NCBI GenBank assembly: GCA_017965445.1
Contig: JAGCPZ010000068.1
Span: 21,007 to 85,006 of the forward strand
Length of the DNA: 64,000 bases
From: Fibrobacter sp.
Lineage (GTDB): Bacteria > Fibrobacterota > Fibrobacteria > Fibrobacterales > Fibrobacteraceae
Direction of reading: 5' to 3'
Below are positions 9,169-17,794 of the stretch, piece after piece. How positions within the stretch are numbered: position 1 is the stretch's first letter; each line of letters begins with the position of its first letter. The position numbers and the translations under genes were made by a program. The notes beneath the pieces were generated by a model, which worked only from the letters and a program-made list of their open reading frames with translations, made no database searches and had not been told where the DNA came from.

Positions 9169-9627
9169 TTATGCGTGAATCTGCGTGCTAGCGCGTTCGA
9201 TGTCGAACAGGCGGCGCAGGTTTTCGGCCTTGGCAGGTTCGCGTTCTTCGGGGAGCGTCAAAGGTCCCATGTTGATGGCGACCAGAATCGACCCCGGATA
9301 GTTGTTCACACGCTTGATGAAGTCGCTCACGGAAACGCCTTCGGTATAGAAATCCACGACGAACGTATCCCAGTCGTCTTCTTCGAGCTGCTGCATCGCC
9401 TCAGCTTCGGTCTTGACGGCCTTGAAGAAAGCGCCAACGAGCAAATCCGAAAGGACTTCGAGGCAGGCCTCACGGCGGGCATCGTCCTCTTCCCAGATAA
9501 GGATGCGGCGGTCACTGTAGTCACGAACTTGCGGAACGAAGTTTTCTTCGGCATTCAATGCGTCAAGCATCGCACCGGTTTCTTCGTCCATCTCTTCATC
9601 ATCAAAATTATCGAAATCTTTAGCCAT
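9169..9627 (-). CDS. Receiver-domain-like protein with acidic N-terminus
   Basis: 152 residues. The first 35 are very acidic (DNFDDEEMDEETG). Residues about 40-125 follow the response-regulator receiver fold: RILIWEEDDARRE gives the acidic pair, and FVVDFYTEG supplies a plausible phospho-acceptor Asp. The conserved Lys after the last strand is not evident (SILVAINMG), so phosphorylation may not occur. No output domain and no kinase are encoded next to it. A TATATTTT box ends only 5 nt before the ATG, suggesting a leaderless mRNA. Function unknown. Confidence 0.6.
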   Translation of the reverse strand: MAKDFDNFDDEEMDEETGAMLDALNAEENFVPQVRDYSDRRILIWEEDDARREACLEVLSDLLVGAFFKAVKTEAEAMQQLEEDDWDTFVVDFYTEGVSVSDFIKRVNNYPGSILVAINMGPLTLPEEREPAKAENLRRLFDIERASTQIHA

Positions 9628-9632
9628 GGTAT

Positions 9633-9640
9633 AAAATATA
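9633..9640 (-). promoter_or_regulatory. TAnnTTT(T) promoter box 5 nt before the start codon
   Basis: TATATTTT on the minus strand, followed by ATACC and then the ATG at 9627. Same spacing as the boxes at 10309 and 14539. Confidence 0.45.
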
Positions 9641-9702
9641 GTAAAACATTAGGGGTTAGGTTTTAGGAGTTTGGTATTAGGAGTGTATTAGACGAAAGAC
9701 GA

Positions 9703-9785
9703 CAACCAAACAAGGCGAGCGACGCGACCAACGCAGTTGGGCATGGCCGAGCCGAATGGTTGGTACATGAGCAAAGCGAATGTAC
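9703..9785 (+). repeat. Structured repeat, copy 1 (three-stem element with CAAGGCGAGCG core)
   Basis: CAACCA (9703-9708) pairs with TGGTTG (9757-9762). Inside lie the conserved CAAGGCGAGCG, a hairpin CCAAC-gca-GTTGG (9728-9740) and the conserved CCGAGCCGAA. A third stem GTACAT/ATGTAC (9763-9785) encloses a GAGCAAAGCGA loop. A second copy with different but compensated stems follows typA (12232-12319). Confidence 0.6.
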
Positions 9786-9849
9786 AAAGACGAGAGAGGA
9801 AAGAATTTTCATAGAATCAGTGCTTGTCGAGCCCTAAGCTCTTATTCTA

Positions 9850-9904
9850 CACATGGCTCACGGCTCATTGCTCATTGCTCATGGCTCACGGCTCATTGCT
9901 CATC
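9850..9904. repeat. Direct repeats of the GGCTCACGGCTCATTGCTCAT type
   Basis: The unit GGCTCACGGCTCATTGCTCAT occurs twice here, with an extra ATTGCTC between. On the minus strand it reads ATGAGCAATGAGCC, and the last codons and stop of ruvX (Asp-Glu-Gln-stop) are part of it. The rest of the 9628-9892 gap holds TTAGGAGT-like tracts, a GACGAAAGACGAC tract and the structured repeat. Confidence 0.7.
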
Positions 9905-10303
9905 GAACCAGCGTTGCAAAATGATTGCGGCGGCGGTGCGGTCGATAATGGCCTTGTTCTTCTGCTTTTTCTTTTTACTCAGGTAAGACGTGAATTCCTG
10001 CGCCTGAACGCTGGAATACGATTCGTCCTGCGTGTGGATTTTCATCCCCGGGAAGCGGAGTGCCAGATCCTTGATAAAGGCCTCCACCACCACATTTTTT
10101 CCGTCCTTGCGGCCATCCGGGTGGTACGGCATCCCGACCACGAACTCGTCAATTTTGTTGATGCGCACAAGCTGGTCCAGTCGCTCGAACAGATTGGTCG
10201 TCTTCTGGTCAATCGTCTCTCTCGAGAAGGCCATTTTAAGTTCGGAATCGCCAAAAGCGACCCCGACCCGATGTTCTCCGTAATCCAAAGCCAAGTAATT
10301 CAC
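9893..10303 (-). CDS. ruvX: RuvX/YqgF family putative pre-16S rRNA nuclease
   Basis: 136 residues from the GTG at 10303. It begins VNYLALDYGEHRVGVAFGD, the RNase-H-like first strand with the catalytic Asp (LALDYG), and continues with FVVGMPYHPDG and HTQDESYSS before a Lys-rich segment and IIDRTAAAIILQRW, all typical of YqgF, an essential enzyme of 16S rRNA 5'-end maturation. An in-frame GTG at 10348 would add 15 residues the family does not have. A TATATTTA box lies 5 nt before the chosen start, supporting it. The final residues are encoded by an intergenic-type repeat. Confidence 0.85.
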   Translation of the reverse strand: MNYLALDYGEHRVGVAFGDSELKMAFSRETIDQKTTNLFERLDQLVRINKIDEFVVGMPYHPDGRKDGKNVVVEAFIKDLALRFPGMKIHTQDESYSSVQAQEFTSYLSKKKKQKNKAIIDRTAAAIILQRWFDEQ

Positions 10304-10308
10304 ATCAC

Positions 10309-10316
10309 TAAATATA
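10309..10316 (-). promoter_or_regulatory. TATATTTA promoter box 5 nt before ruvX start
   Basis: TATATTTA followed by GTGAT and the GTG start at 10303. Its position inside the longer reading frame argues that the 10348 start is not used. Confidence 0.45.
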
Positions 10317-10357
10317 GAATACGAGGCATAAATATTGCATTTTTCCACTCATTTTTC

Positions 10358-10365
10358 TATCTTTG
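10358..10365 (+). promoter_or_regulatory. TAnnTTTG promoter box of typA
   Basis: TATCTTTG, followed by CGCCCGAAAATTAAACG; ATG 34 nt downstream. TTG about 20 nt upstream may be the -33 element. The same box plus GCCG and AAATTAAA downstream occurs before leuB and leuC. Confidence 0.55.
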
Positions 10366-10399
10366 CGCCCGAAAATTAAACGCCAACGGTGGATAAAAT

Positions 10400-12232
10400 A
10401 TGGATCAATCAAAAATCAGAAACGTCGCCATCATCGCCCACGTTGACCACGGTAAAACAACCCTGGTGAACCAGCTTCTCAAACAGTGCGGAACATTCCA
10501 CGAAGGTGAAGAAATTGTGGACCGCGTGATGGACTCCGACAACCTCGAACGCGAACGCGGCATTACCATCCTCTCCAAGAACACGAGCGTGATGTACAAA
10601 GGATACCGCGTGAACATCGTCGATACCCCGGGGCACGCCGACTTCGGTGGCCAGGTGGAACGCGTTTTGGGAACTGTCGATGGCGTTCTTCTGGTTGTTG
10701 ACGCATTCGAAGGTCCGATGGCCCAGACCCGCTTCGTGACGAAGAAGGCTTTGGAACTCGGCCTTACCCCGATTGTCGTCGTGAACAAAATCGACCGCGA
10801 CGGTTGCAACCCGCTCCTCGCACTCGACAAAGTCTTTGACTTGTTCTGCGAACTCGACGCATCCGAAGAACAGCTCGATTTCGACAGGGTTTTCGGCAGT
10901 GGCCGTAAGGGCATTTGCCGCGCCGAACTGGAAGACCCGGATGGCGACTTCAGCATCTTGATGGACAAGATTATCGAACGCATCCCGGCTCCGAAGGGCG
11001 ACCCGAACGGCGAACCGCTCCTCCAGATTGCCTCCCTCGAATACTCCAGCTTCCTTGGCCGTTTGGCCGTGGGCCGCGTGCAGCAGGGCGTGTTCAAGCC
11101 GAACCAGACTTACGCTCAGGCATTCCCCGACGGAACCGTCAAGAACATCCGTCCGCAGAAACTCCTCCGCTACGAAGGCCTTACCCCGAAGCCGGTTGAC
11201 GAAGCCGGTCCGGGCGAAATCATCCTCATCGCCGGTCTTGACTACTTCGATATTGGCGATACCATCAGCGCAACGAGCAATCCAGTTCACTTGCCGCGTA
11301 TCCACATTGACCCGCCGACAATCTCCATGATCTTCACCGTAAACACGTCCCCCTTGGCAGGCAAGTACGGTGGAAAGTTCATGACGGGTAACCAGCTCCA
11401 GGAACGCTTGGAACGCGCCCACATGGCTGACCCCGCCCTCCTCGTCGAAAAGGTCGATGGAGCATCGACGTTCAAGGTCTCTGGCCGTGGCATTTTGCAC
11501 CTCACGATTCTCGTCGAAAACATGCGCCGTGAGCTTTACGAATTCACCATCGGGAGTCCGCAGGTCATTTTCCAAAAAGACGAAAATGGCAAGCTCTTGG
11601 AACCGGTCGAAGACTTCAAGGTCGAAGTCCCGAACGAATTCAGCGGTGCTTGCATCCAGGAAATCCAGTTGCGCAAGGGCGAAATGGTCAACATGACGAC
11701 CGATGAAAACGACCGCGTGTCTCTCGAATTCATCGTTCCCTCCCGTGGCCTTATCGGTATCCGTCCGAAACTTCTCTCGCTTTCCAAGGGTTACGCCGTG
11801 ACGCAGTCCTTCTTCAAGGAATACCAGCCGTACAAAGGCGAAATCCCGGCTCGTATCAACGGTGTGCTCATCGCAAAAGAACCGGGCGAAGCCGCAAGCT
11901 ACGCGCTTTCTAACCTGGAAGACCGTGGCTACCTCATCATTGGTCCGGGTGCCGAAGTTTATCCGGGCATGATTGTGGGCGAACACAACCGCGACGTCGA
12001 TATCACTGTGAACGTCACGAAGGGCAAGCACCTTACCAACATGCGTTCCAAATCTGCTGACGACATGATTCAGCTCACGCCGTACCGTCGCATGACTCTG
12101 GAAGAATGCGTCACCTTCATTAACGAAGACGAATGCATCGAAGTCACTCCGGAAGTGCTGCGCCTCCGCAAGAACGAGCTCGACCCAATCCGCCGCAAGC
12201 AGCTCTCCAAGCGCCCGGCGGAAGAAGAGTAG
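10400..12232 (+). CDS. typA: Translational GTPase TypA/BipA
   Basis: 610 residues, the usual TypA length. G1 is AHVDHGKT (residues 13-20), G3 DTPGHAD and G4 VNKID; after the GTPase and beta-barrel domains come EF-G-like domains and the BipA-specific C-terminal domain ([19 protein letters not shown] ... [19 protein letters not shown]). BipA binds the ribosome and helps 50S assembly and stress adaptation. It is divergent from ruvX with a short shared promoter region and is followed at once by a structured repeat and then a terminator. Confidence 0.97.
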   Translation: MDQSKIRNVAIIAHVDHGKTTLVNQLLKQCGTFHEGEEIVDRVMDSDNLERERGITILSKNTSVMYKGYRVNIVDTPGHADFGGQVERVLGTVDGVLLVVDAFEGPMAQTRFVTKKALELGLTPIVVVNKIDRDGCNPLLALDKVFDLFCELDASEEQLDFDRVFGSGRKGICRAELEDPDGDFSILMDKIIERIPAPKGDPNGEPLLQIASLEYSSFLGRLAVGRVQQGVFKPNQTYAQAFPDGTVKNIRPQKLLRYEGLTPKPVDEAGPGEIILIAGLDYFDIGDTISATSNPVHLPRIHIDPPTISMIFTVNTSPLAGKYGGKFMTGNQLQERLERAHMADPALLVEKVDGASTFKVSGRGILHLTILVENMRRELYEFTIGSPQVIFQKDENGKLLEPVEDFKVEVPNEFSGACIQEIQLRKGEMVNMTTDENDRVSLEFIVPSRGLIGIRPKLLSLSKGYAVTQSFFKEYQPYKGEIPARINGVLIAKEPGEAASYALSNLEDRGYLIIGPGAEVYPGMIVGEHNRDVDITVNVTKGKHLTNMRSKSADDMIQLTPYRRMTLEECVTFINEDECIEVTPEVLRLRKNELDPIRRKQLSKRPAEEE

Positions 12233-12319
12233 CCCGCAAGGCGAGCGTCGCAGGAAAAATGCTCGCATTTTTCCTATGACCGAGCCGAAGGGCAGACGCT
12301 GAAGCGAAGCGAAAGCGTC
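12232..12319 (+). repeat. Structured repeat, copy 2, immediately after typA
   Basis: GCCC (12232-12235, overlapping the stop codon) pairs with GGGC (12290-12293). The conserved CAAGGCGAGCG is followed by an 11-bp hairpin AGGAAAAATGC/GCATTTTTCCT (12252-12275), then CCGAGCCGAA, then a GACGCT/AGCGTC stem (12295-12319) with a GAAGCGAAGCGAA loop. Same order as 9703-9785 with entirely different stem bases. Confidence 0.6.
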
Positions 12320-12350
12320 AGTAGCCAGTAAGGCAGTTGGCGTTTTAGTC

Positions 12351-12376
12351 AAAAGGCTCCTCAGGGAGCCTTCTTT
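12351..12376 (+). terminator. typA terminator
   Basis: AAGGCTCC-tca-GGGAGCCTT stem with TTCTTTATTTT after it. Confidence 0.85.
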
Positions 12377-12475
12377 ATTTTATACAGAATTTTCGTAATT
12401 TTGGCCAAATTGTTGGCACGAGCCATACCTGATTCAAAAAATCCCGACCTTTTGCGATTGGGAGCTTTTTTCAGC

Positions 12476-13228
12476 TTAAAAATCTTTTGCGAGGCGCCCT
12501 TCCCCGCTTTTCAGGAGTTCGTTGAGGTATTCCTTCGCAATCTGGCACGATTCCGGGAGCGAACGCCCAAGAGCCAAGTTCGCGAGAATAGCAGACGAAA
12601 GGTGGCAACCCGTTCCATGCTTTCCGTGACCAGGCAAGCGCGGGCTTGAAAATTTATACTGGTTTCCTTCCTTATCCCAAAGAATATCGACAGATTCTTT
12701 ACCTCTGGAATGCCCTCCTTTCAAGAGGAGCGCAAAATCCTTCCCGAGTTCAATCGTCCCACGGGATGCCGCAAGTCCAAGCCCCAAAAAACTAAATTCA
12801 TCATGGTTCGGCGTCACCAAGTCAATCTGTTTCATCACGGGCATGAACTTGCTCTGCTCCGCGGCACGCAAAAAATGGAACCCCGCCGAAGCACTTGCAA
12901 TCGGGTCCCAGATAAGAAAGGCATCCGGAGATTTTTCTCGCACAAATTCGACAATCCGCTTGAGGACTTTCGCTTTTTCCACAAGCCCTATTTTCACGTA
13001 CTTGAACGTGCGTTTTTTGAACAAAGTTTCAAGTTGAGCTTCGATGCGTTCCCAGATGACCCAACCGGGAGCCACGAATTCGTCCTCGTTCTGCTGCGTG
13101 AGCGCAGTGCATGCAGATTCGCAATAGACGCCAAAATGCGCCATTGTCTTGACATCGGCCAAGATGCCCGCCCCGGCAGAGCCGTCAAAACCGGCAATCG
13201 TCAATGCAAAAATCATTTTCTCGGACAT
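12476..13228 (-). CDS. thiD: Hydroxymethylpyrimidine/phosphomethylpyrimidine kinase-like protein
   Basis: 250 residues of the ribokinase-like ThiD family. The N-terminus AGFDGSAGAGILADVKTMAHFG is the ThiD substrate-site signature, VTPNHDEF is the second family block, and GTGCHLSSAILANLALG is the ATP-site anion hole motif with the catalytic region. ThiD phosphorylates HMP and HMP-P in thiamin synthesis. No other thiamin gene is near and no TPP riboswitch is seen, so salvage is as likely as de novo synthesis. It is upstream of nothing on the same strand until the terminator after typA. Confidence 0.85.
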   Translation of the reverse strand: MSEKMIFALTIAGFDGSAGAGILADVKTMAHFGVYCESACTALTQQNEDEFVAPGWVIWERIEAQLETLFKKRTFKYVKIGLVEKAKVLKRIVEFVREKSPDAFLIWDPIASASAGFHFLRAAEQSKFMPVMKQIDLVTPNHDEFSFLGLGLAASRGTIELGKDFALLLKGGHSRGKESVDILWDKEGNQYKFSSPRLPGHGKHGTGCHLSSAILANLALGRSLPESCQIAKEYLNELLKSGEGRLAKDF

Positions 13229-13249
13229 AAGACACCCAATGATAACAAA

Positions 13250-14533
13250 TCATGACATGCTATAAATTCCAATCATCACAATAGTCACACTACAAATGAG
13301 CACCACCGCCGGAATTATCGGTCGCCGCATCGATTTCGCCCCGAGGAAATACACGATCCCGCCCTTCGTCACCGTATTCGCAAGGCTAGCGAACAGAAGT
13401 GCCAAAATCAAATTTTGATTTTCGAGAGTCGCCTTGCGACACATGTCGATGAGCGAAAACGCCACAGCATCCATCTCCGCGGCACCGCCCAAAAAGCTAC
13501 ATGCAATAAGCGCCCCGGAACCGAAATACACACGCGCCGCATTCGCCAAGAACATCACAATGGTGAAAACCAAACCAAACTTGACCGCAGGCAAAAGTTT
13601 GAACGGGTTGTTGAAATCGGTCGTTTTCTGAACATGGTTGTTGGACTCGCGAACTTTGAGATAGGCGGCATAGCCAAGCCCAGGAATCACGGGTACCAAG
13701 AGAGGCGCCAACAACGGAAGCGCAAGCGAAGGCACTAGGAACACGCAAATCAGGTACAAACGAGCGTACATCACAGCCCAGCTGAGCACGATGCCCACCG
13801 TAAAATCCGAGGCATACTCTTCGTTTTCGCAACTGCGGCCAGCCAAATTGAGCGTGAGCGCGGTACTGCTCGCAAGCCCTCCCAAAAGTCCCGTAAGCCA
13901 AATGCCCTTGCCCGGCCCGACAAGTTTGATGAGCACATAGCCCACAAAGCCTATGCCGCTGATGAACACCACGAAAAGCCAAATCGTATGCGGATTCAGA
14001 ACCTCCAGCCCCGCAGGCCCGAAAGCCCTGTTCGGCAGGAACGGCAAAATCATAAGGGAAATCACCGCAAACTTGACTGTCGCTATGATATCTTCTGTCG
14101 AAATCTTTTTGGCAAAGTCATGCAACTGCCGCTTGACCGCCAAGAGCCACAAAAGCACAATCATGAGGATGCACGCTTCCAGGAGCCGGTTGAACCAGCA
14201 AAGCGCACCCAAGAAATAAATCATGATGAGCGCGGCACTCGTCGTGACGCCCGCAGGCCCGCCATTTCCGCGATTCGAAAGACCGTACGCAATATGGCTT
14301 GCCACAAGCAAAAGCCCGACAATGACAAGACCTATAACAAAGGGAACAATGGAACCCATCAAGTCGCCCAGATAGCAAGACAAGGCGCCACAAAGACTCA
14401 CAATCGAAAACGAGCACAGCCCGGCCGGATGCCTGGAATTGTTCTGCGAATATGAATTTTCACGCTGCATACCGATAATGAAGCCGATACCCAGCGCCGC
14501 CGCAAGCTTATAGAAGATGTTAAATTCTATCAT
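13250..14533 (-). CDS. MgtC/SapB family membrane protein with DUF4010 domain
   Basis: 427 residues with roughly 12 hydrophobic segments. Residues 1-140 have the MgtC pattern (LGIGFIIGMQREN, GLCSFSIVSLCGALSCYLG, GVTTSAALIMIYFLGAL). Residues about 180-425 match DUF4010 (GLLGGLASSTALTLNLAG; FLGGAAEMDAVAFSL). Such fusions are putative transporters or membrane regulators of unknown substrate. The start codon is only 5 nt from an upstream TAGATTTT box, and thiD follows 21 bp downstream, so the two are probably one transcript. Confidence 0.8.
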   Translation of the reverse strand: MIEFNIFYKLAAALGIGFIIGMQRENSYSQNNSRHPAGLCSFSIVSLCGALSCYLGDLMGSIVPFVIGLVIVGLLLVASHIAYGLSNRGNGGPAGVTTSAALIMIYFLGALCWFNRLLEACILMIVLLWLLAVKRQLHDFAKKISTEDIIATVKFAVISLMILPFLPNRAFGPAGLEVLNPHTIWLFVVFISGIGFVGYVLIKLVGPGKGIWLTGLLGGLASSTALTLNLAGRSCENEEYASDFTVGIVLSWAVMYARLYLICVFLVPSLALPLLAPLLVPVIPGLGYAAYLKVRESNNHVQKTTDFNNPFKLLPAVKFGLVFTIVMFLANAARVYFGSGALIACSFLGGAAEMDAVAFSLIDMCRKATLENQNLILALLFASLANTVTKGGIVYFLGAKSMRRPIIPAVVLICSVTIVMIGIYSMS

Positions 14534-14538
14534 AATTC

Positions 14539-14546
14539 AAAATCTA
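14539..14546 (-). promoter_or_regulatory. TAGATTTT promoter box 5 nt before the start codon
   Basis: TAGATTTT, then GAATT, then ATG at 14533 on the minus strand. Third case of 5-nt spacing in the window. Confidence 0.4.
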
Positions 14547-14584
14547 TACAAAAAAACGGTCATGAGTTATTAGTTTTTAAAATT

Positions 14585-14678
14585 GTCATTCTCGACTGAG
14601 CACCGCGAAGGAGGGAATCCAGTTATTTCTAGTGAATTATTTCTCTGGATCCTTCGTCACTACGTTCCTCAGGATGAC
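14585..14678. repeat. Inverted pair of GTCATTCTGA...GGATCCAG elements
   Basis: GTCATTCTCGACTGAGCA through GGAATCCAGT (14585-14623) is followed by a reverse-oriented relative, CTGGATCCTTCG through AGGATGAC (14645-14678). Single relatives are at 23134, 42531, 50331 and 52611. The rest of 14534-14764 shows no gene; it also holds GGTCTAGGATGACAGTGGC-type fragments of the same kind. Confidence 0.7.
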
Positions 14679-14764
14679 GAGATGACAGGTCTAGGATGAC
14701 AGTGGCTGCGTCATGGCGGACTAAGGTCACTGAGCCTGCCGAAGTGCCGCCATCTGTAACAACA

Positions 14765-16459
14765 CTATGCCGGTTTCTGCTGCTTACTGGCGAGTTTCAT
14801 GGCGTACATGTTCGCATCGGCCATGCGATAAACGTCCATGGCGGTCACGGCATCACCCCGACGGCGCACAGAATAACCGTATGCGACATTCAGCGTCATC
14901 GGAAGCTTGACCTCTTTTTCCAAAAGGACCATCGTTTTCAGGGCCGTACTGAGGTCCGAGAGATGCTCGGCGCGGACAATCGCCACAAATTCGTCGCCCC
15001 CCATGCGGATGGTCGTCCCAATTCCGTTGAACGCCGTCTTGAAAACGTCGGCGAAGGTGCACAGGAGCTTGTCGCCCATAGTATGCCCAAAGTGGTCGTT
15101 CACCATCTTGAGCCCGTTCACATCGATGCTCACGATGGCATAGTCGCTGTCATCCCGGTCAAGAACTTCGAAAATATGTTCGCACTTTGCACGGTTGTAA
15201 ATACCGGTCAAAGCATCTCTGAAGGCTATCTGGCGAAGGACTTCCTTTTCGGTCTTGTCCATCAATTCTTCGTACATATAGACAAGGTAGCCCACCATCA
15301 AGAGCAAGATGAAAAGAAGCGTCCCGACAGGCAAACATGTGGATTCCATAAACGGTTTGTCCAACCCAAAGATGTTCTGGATGTTGTAACGGAACAAGTC
15401 CGCAATGGCAAAGAGGACAAAGACAACCGTCCCAGACGCCAAAATCTTTTCTTGCAACCCGGCACCACGGTCATAAAGCACGCGGAAAACAACCATGAAC
15501 ACAAACGAAACAAAGATATAGCAGTGGTAGGTCAGCAGGAATGTCGGATAATGGGCAACATCAGTCACATGCAAAATGGTCGTCACCACAAAGAACAAGG
15601 CACCAAAGGCCACAAGGCCTTTCAGCACATTCATCTTCCAGGTCGCAATCTTGCCAGAGCGCATATTGACGATAAGGAGCCCGAACGGAATCGCCGCAAG
15701 ATAGAGCGAAATGTACTCCAGCGTCGTATCCAAGGCGTAGTTTATGGAGAATATCTGGATACCCTTTGCATAATTGATCGTCCAAAGCCCCATCAAAGTC
15801 GCAAAAAGGCCTATCAAGCTAAGACGGTAATACGCCCTGTCGAAACCGACTGCACAGCAACCCGTAATAAAAGCTATCATCCCAAAGAACATCAAAAAGA
15901 TGCCTATCGTGATCGATGCGGAATTGTTCGCATAATAGTCCGTCATGCTGCTGGAACGCAACAGTTCTATAGACGTCAGAGATTTTGCGGCCGCTTTTTC
16001 CGTTACGACAGTCACCACGCGAATCGTATGGTTGTTCAACTGCTCCGGCATATTCACGAGATGTATTCCGCTGCCGACAAGCTTTCCCTCCTTGAAACGG
16101 CCAAAACCGTAGCGATAATAGCAGATGCTATCTACGTAAACGGCGACAGCGACATGATAGGCATGGAAACGGAGCGTCGTAGGCAACGGAATCGATTCGG
16201 CATCCTTCATGTTCCGTTCGTAAATGATGGTATCGCCCGGTTGAACATTCGAAGGAACCCGGAATTCCGATATGCGGTCTATTGCAGGGAGGTGGACATC
16301 CGAGAAAGAAACGGACCACCCATCGCTGAGCCTTATCACAAGGTCAATCGTGTCATGCCGGCACATCCCGTTAAAGCTGACTACTAATAACGTGACGATG
16401 ACAGCGGCAAGAGTCGCGATGAGAACTTTAAGAAGTTTCTTTCCCTTTTTCAAAAGCAT
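14765..16459 (-). CDS. Membrane diguanylate cyclase (7TM-DISM type sensor + GGDEF)
   Basis: 564 residues. One N-terminal transmembrane helix (LKVLIATLAAVIVTLLVVSF) is followed by a periplasmic beta-rich domain of about 150 residues. Then come seven hydrophobic helices (about residues 190-390) as in 7TMR-DISM receptors, and a GGDEF domain. The active site is intact (RMGGDEF, GGDEF at about 487-491), with the substrate-binding DALTGIYNRAKCE upstream. No RxxD inhibitory site precedes GGDEF, so product inhibition at the usual site is not expected. It should make c-di-GMP in response to a periplasmic or membrane ligand. Transcribed alone, opposite repeats on one side and folA on the other. Confidence 0.88.
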   Translation of the reverse strand: MLLKKGKKLLKVLIATLAAVIVTLLVVSFNGMCRHDTIDLVIRLSDGWSVSFSDVHLPAIDRISEFRVPSNVQPGDTIIYERNMKDAESIPLPTTLRFHAYHVAVAVYVDSICYYRYGFGRFKEGKLVGSGIHLVNMPEQLNNHTIRVVTVVTEKAAAKSLTSIELLRSSSMTDYYANNSASITIGIFLMFFGMIAFITGCCAVGFDRAYYRLSLIGLFATLMGLWTINYAKGIQIFSINYALDTTLEYISLYLAAIPFGLLIVNMRSGKIATWKMNVLKGLVAFGALFFVVTTILHVTDVAHYPTFLLTYHCYIFVSFVFMVVFRVLYDRGAGLQEKILASGTVVFVLFAIADLFRYNIQNIFGLDKPFMESTCLPVGTLLFILLLMVGYLVYMYEELMDKTEKEVLRQIAFRDALTGIYNRAKCEHIFEVLDRDDSDYAIVSIDVNGLKMVNDHFGHTMGDKLLCTFADVFKTAFNGIGTTIRMGGDEFVAIVRAEHLSDLSTALKTMVLLEKEVKLPMTLNVAYGYSVRRRGDAVTAMDVYRMADANMYAMKLASKQQKPA

Positions 16460-16502
16460 CTATCATATAATAAGTAATTCTAGGCAGAATAGAAACTTAT
16501 TT

Positions 16503-16988
16503 TTATCGTACCCAAACCTCAAAAGCCGTCGGAAAATCGTTTTTTTCGTCAGACGGGTACGATTCTTCACTTATTTTTTGGAACCCAGCCCCCCATTCGG
16601 GGAAATAAACGTCCCCGTCCACATGCGCCAAGACCTTTGTCAGGTAAAGTTTATTGACAAGCGGCATGGCTTCGCGATAGACGGCGGCACCGCCAATAAT
16701 GAAGCATTCGGTCTCGCCTGCGGCACGGGCAGCCTCGATAGCCTCCCCAAGGGAGGAGCAGACAACGCAACCGGGGGCCTGGAAATCCTTGTTACGGGTC
16801 AGCACGTAGTTTACGCGGTTCGGGAGCGGGCGTCCGATGTCCTCGTAATTCTTGCGGCCAAGGATGATGGCATGCCCCGTCGTGATGGCCTTGAAGCGCT
16901 TGAGGTCCTGCGAAAGGTGCCACGGCAAGTGCCCGTCGCGCCCGATGACATTGTTTTCAGAAACAGCTACAATTGCGGAAATAAGCAT
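16503..16988 (-). CDS. folA: Dihydrofolate reductase
   Basis: 161 residues, normal length for bacterial DHFR. Family motifs in order: AIVAVSENNVIGRDGHLPWHLSQDL (substrate and NADPH site; the acidic catalytic residue is the Asp of SQDL), HAIILGRKNYEDIGRPLPNR, and FIIGGAAVYREAMPLVNKLYLT. It makes tetrahydrofolate from dihydrofolate. No thyA lies beside it; rlmH is upstream on the same strand, separated by a 193-bp block of repeats. Confidence 0.96.
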   Translation of the reverse strand: MLISAIVAVSENNVIGRDGHLPWHLSQDLKRFKAITTGHAIILGRKNYEDIGRPLPNRVNYVLTRNKDFQAPGCVVCSSLGEAIEAARAAGETECFIIGGAAVYREAMPLVNKLYLTKVLAHVDGDVYFPEWGAGFQKISEESYPSDEKNDFPTAFEVWVR

Positions 16989-17181
16989 AATGGGTTATGG
17001 GGTCGCCCGCTACAGCGGGCTTTGGGGTATGGGGTTATGGGGTAAGCTGCATGAGGTTTTTGGATGGTCACATTCGTAAAACTCTGAGGTAAGGAAAAAG
17101 AATAAAACAAGCTCAAAGCGAAGCGAGCTCAAAGCACCGCAGGTGCGACCCCAAAGCGAAGCGACCTCACACCTCATACTC
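16989..17181. repeat. Intergenic array of variable-stem hairpin repeats (TATGGGGTCG type)
   Basis: GGTCGCCCGC-taca-GCGGGC-TTTGGGG (17001-17027) is flanked by TATGGGG repeats. Farther on, GCTC-AAAGCGAAGC-GAGC (17111-17128) and CACC-gca-GGTG (17135-17145) followed by GCGACCCC are the reverse-oriented counterpart. Same family as 17644, 22231, 43233, 45990 and 51964. No gene seen. Confidence 0.7.
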
Positions 17182-17643
17182 CTACCTATGATGATACGGG
17201 TGATTCTGCATGACCATCTGGACGCGGTAGAGCTGTTCAGCCGTGATAATCCGCGCATGGTCGTGGGTAAAAGTCAACGGGGAAAGGCTCAAAAGCAAGT
17301 CGGCGGACTTCTTGAGGTTTTCGTCGATGCCGTAAGCCGAACCTATCAAAAACACGATATTTCCAGGAAAACGGGCCTGTAACGTATCGGCGAGCTTCAC
17401 CGTGTCCATGAGCTTGCCTTCTTCGGAAAGAATCACGCGGCGGTACTCGTTACGCGGGAATTTTTTCTCGAAAAGGGCGGCTTCCTGGGCAAGCGCCTGG
17501 GCGTGGTCGTCAATTTTGGATTCCTTGAGCTCAACAACTTCTAGCGGCATTGCCGAACCGCGCAAACGCTTCACATACTTTTCGACTTCGTCCGCAATCA
17601 GCGGCGAACCAGCACGACCGAAAACAGCGAGAATCCATTTCAT
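17182..17643 (-). CDS. rlmH: 23S rRNA pseudouridine-1915 N3-methyltransferase RlmH
   Basis: 153 residues, the usual length. It has the SPOUT-class knot: FLIGSAYGID (SAM-binding glycine loop) and the C-terminal LSLSPLTFTHDHARIITAEQLYRVQMVMQNHPYHH, which is highly diagnostic. RlmH methylates the pseudouridine in helix 69 of 23S rRNA on the assembled ribosome. Bounded on both sides by repeat blocks. Confidence 0.96.
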   Translation of the reverse strand: MKWILAVFGRAGSPLIADEVEKYVKRLRGSAMPLEVVELKESKIDDHAQALAQEAALFEKKFPRNEYRRVILSEEGKLMDTVKLADTLQARFPGNIVFLIGSAYGIDENLKKSADLLLSLSPLTFTHDHARIITAEQLYRVQMVMQNHPYHHR

Positions 17644-17794
17644 AGGGCTATGAGGTCGGGCCTACGGCCCTTTGAGGTATGAGCGATGAGCAAATAAAAC
17701 ATCAAAAACCTTTCTACATTTTCAGGGCGAACTTCAGCAAACAACCTCACCCCCCAAAGGGAGCCCCATGGGCGACCGAGCTCACACCCCATAG
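17644..17794. repeat. Variable-stem hairpin repeats between phosphoesterase gene and rlmH
   Basis: TATGAGGTCGGGCC-tac-GGCCCTTTGAGGTATGAG is centred on 17663-17665. A weaker reverse-oriented part follows (CCCCCCAAAGGGAGCCCC ... GACCGAGCTCAC). No gene seen. Confidence 0.65.

Noticed and set aside
10409..12352. A 647-codon open frame antisense to typA
   Set aside because: typA is fully conserved on the other strand; the antisense product has no motif and normal start signals are absent.
12476..13228. TPP riboswitch upstream of thiD
   Set aside because: The gap between the MgtC-like gene and thiD is only 21 bp, and no THI-box bases are seen there or before the MgtC-like gene.
14696..16387. A 563-codon open frame antisense to the diguanylate cyclase
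   Set aside because: The minus-strand product has the intact GGDEF and helices; the other is His/Arg-rich without domains.
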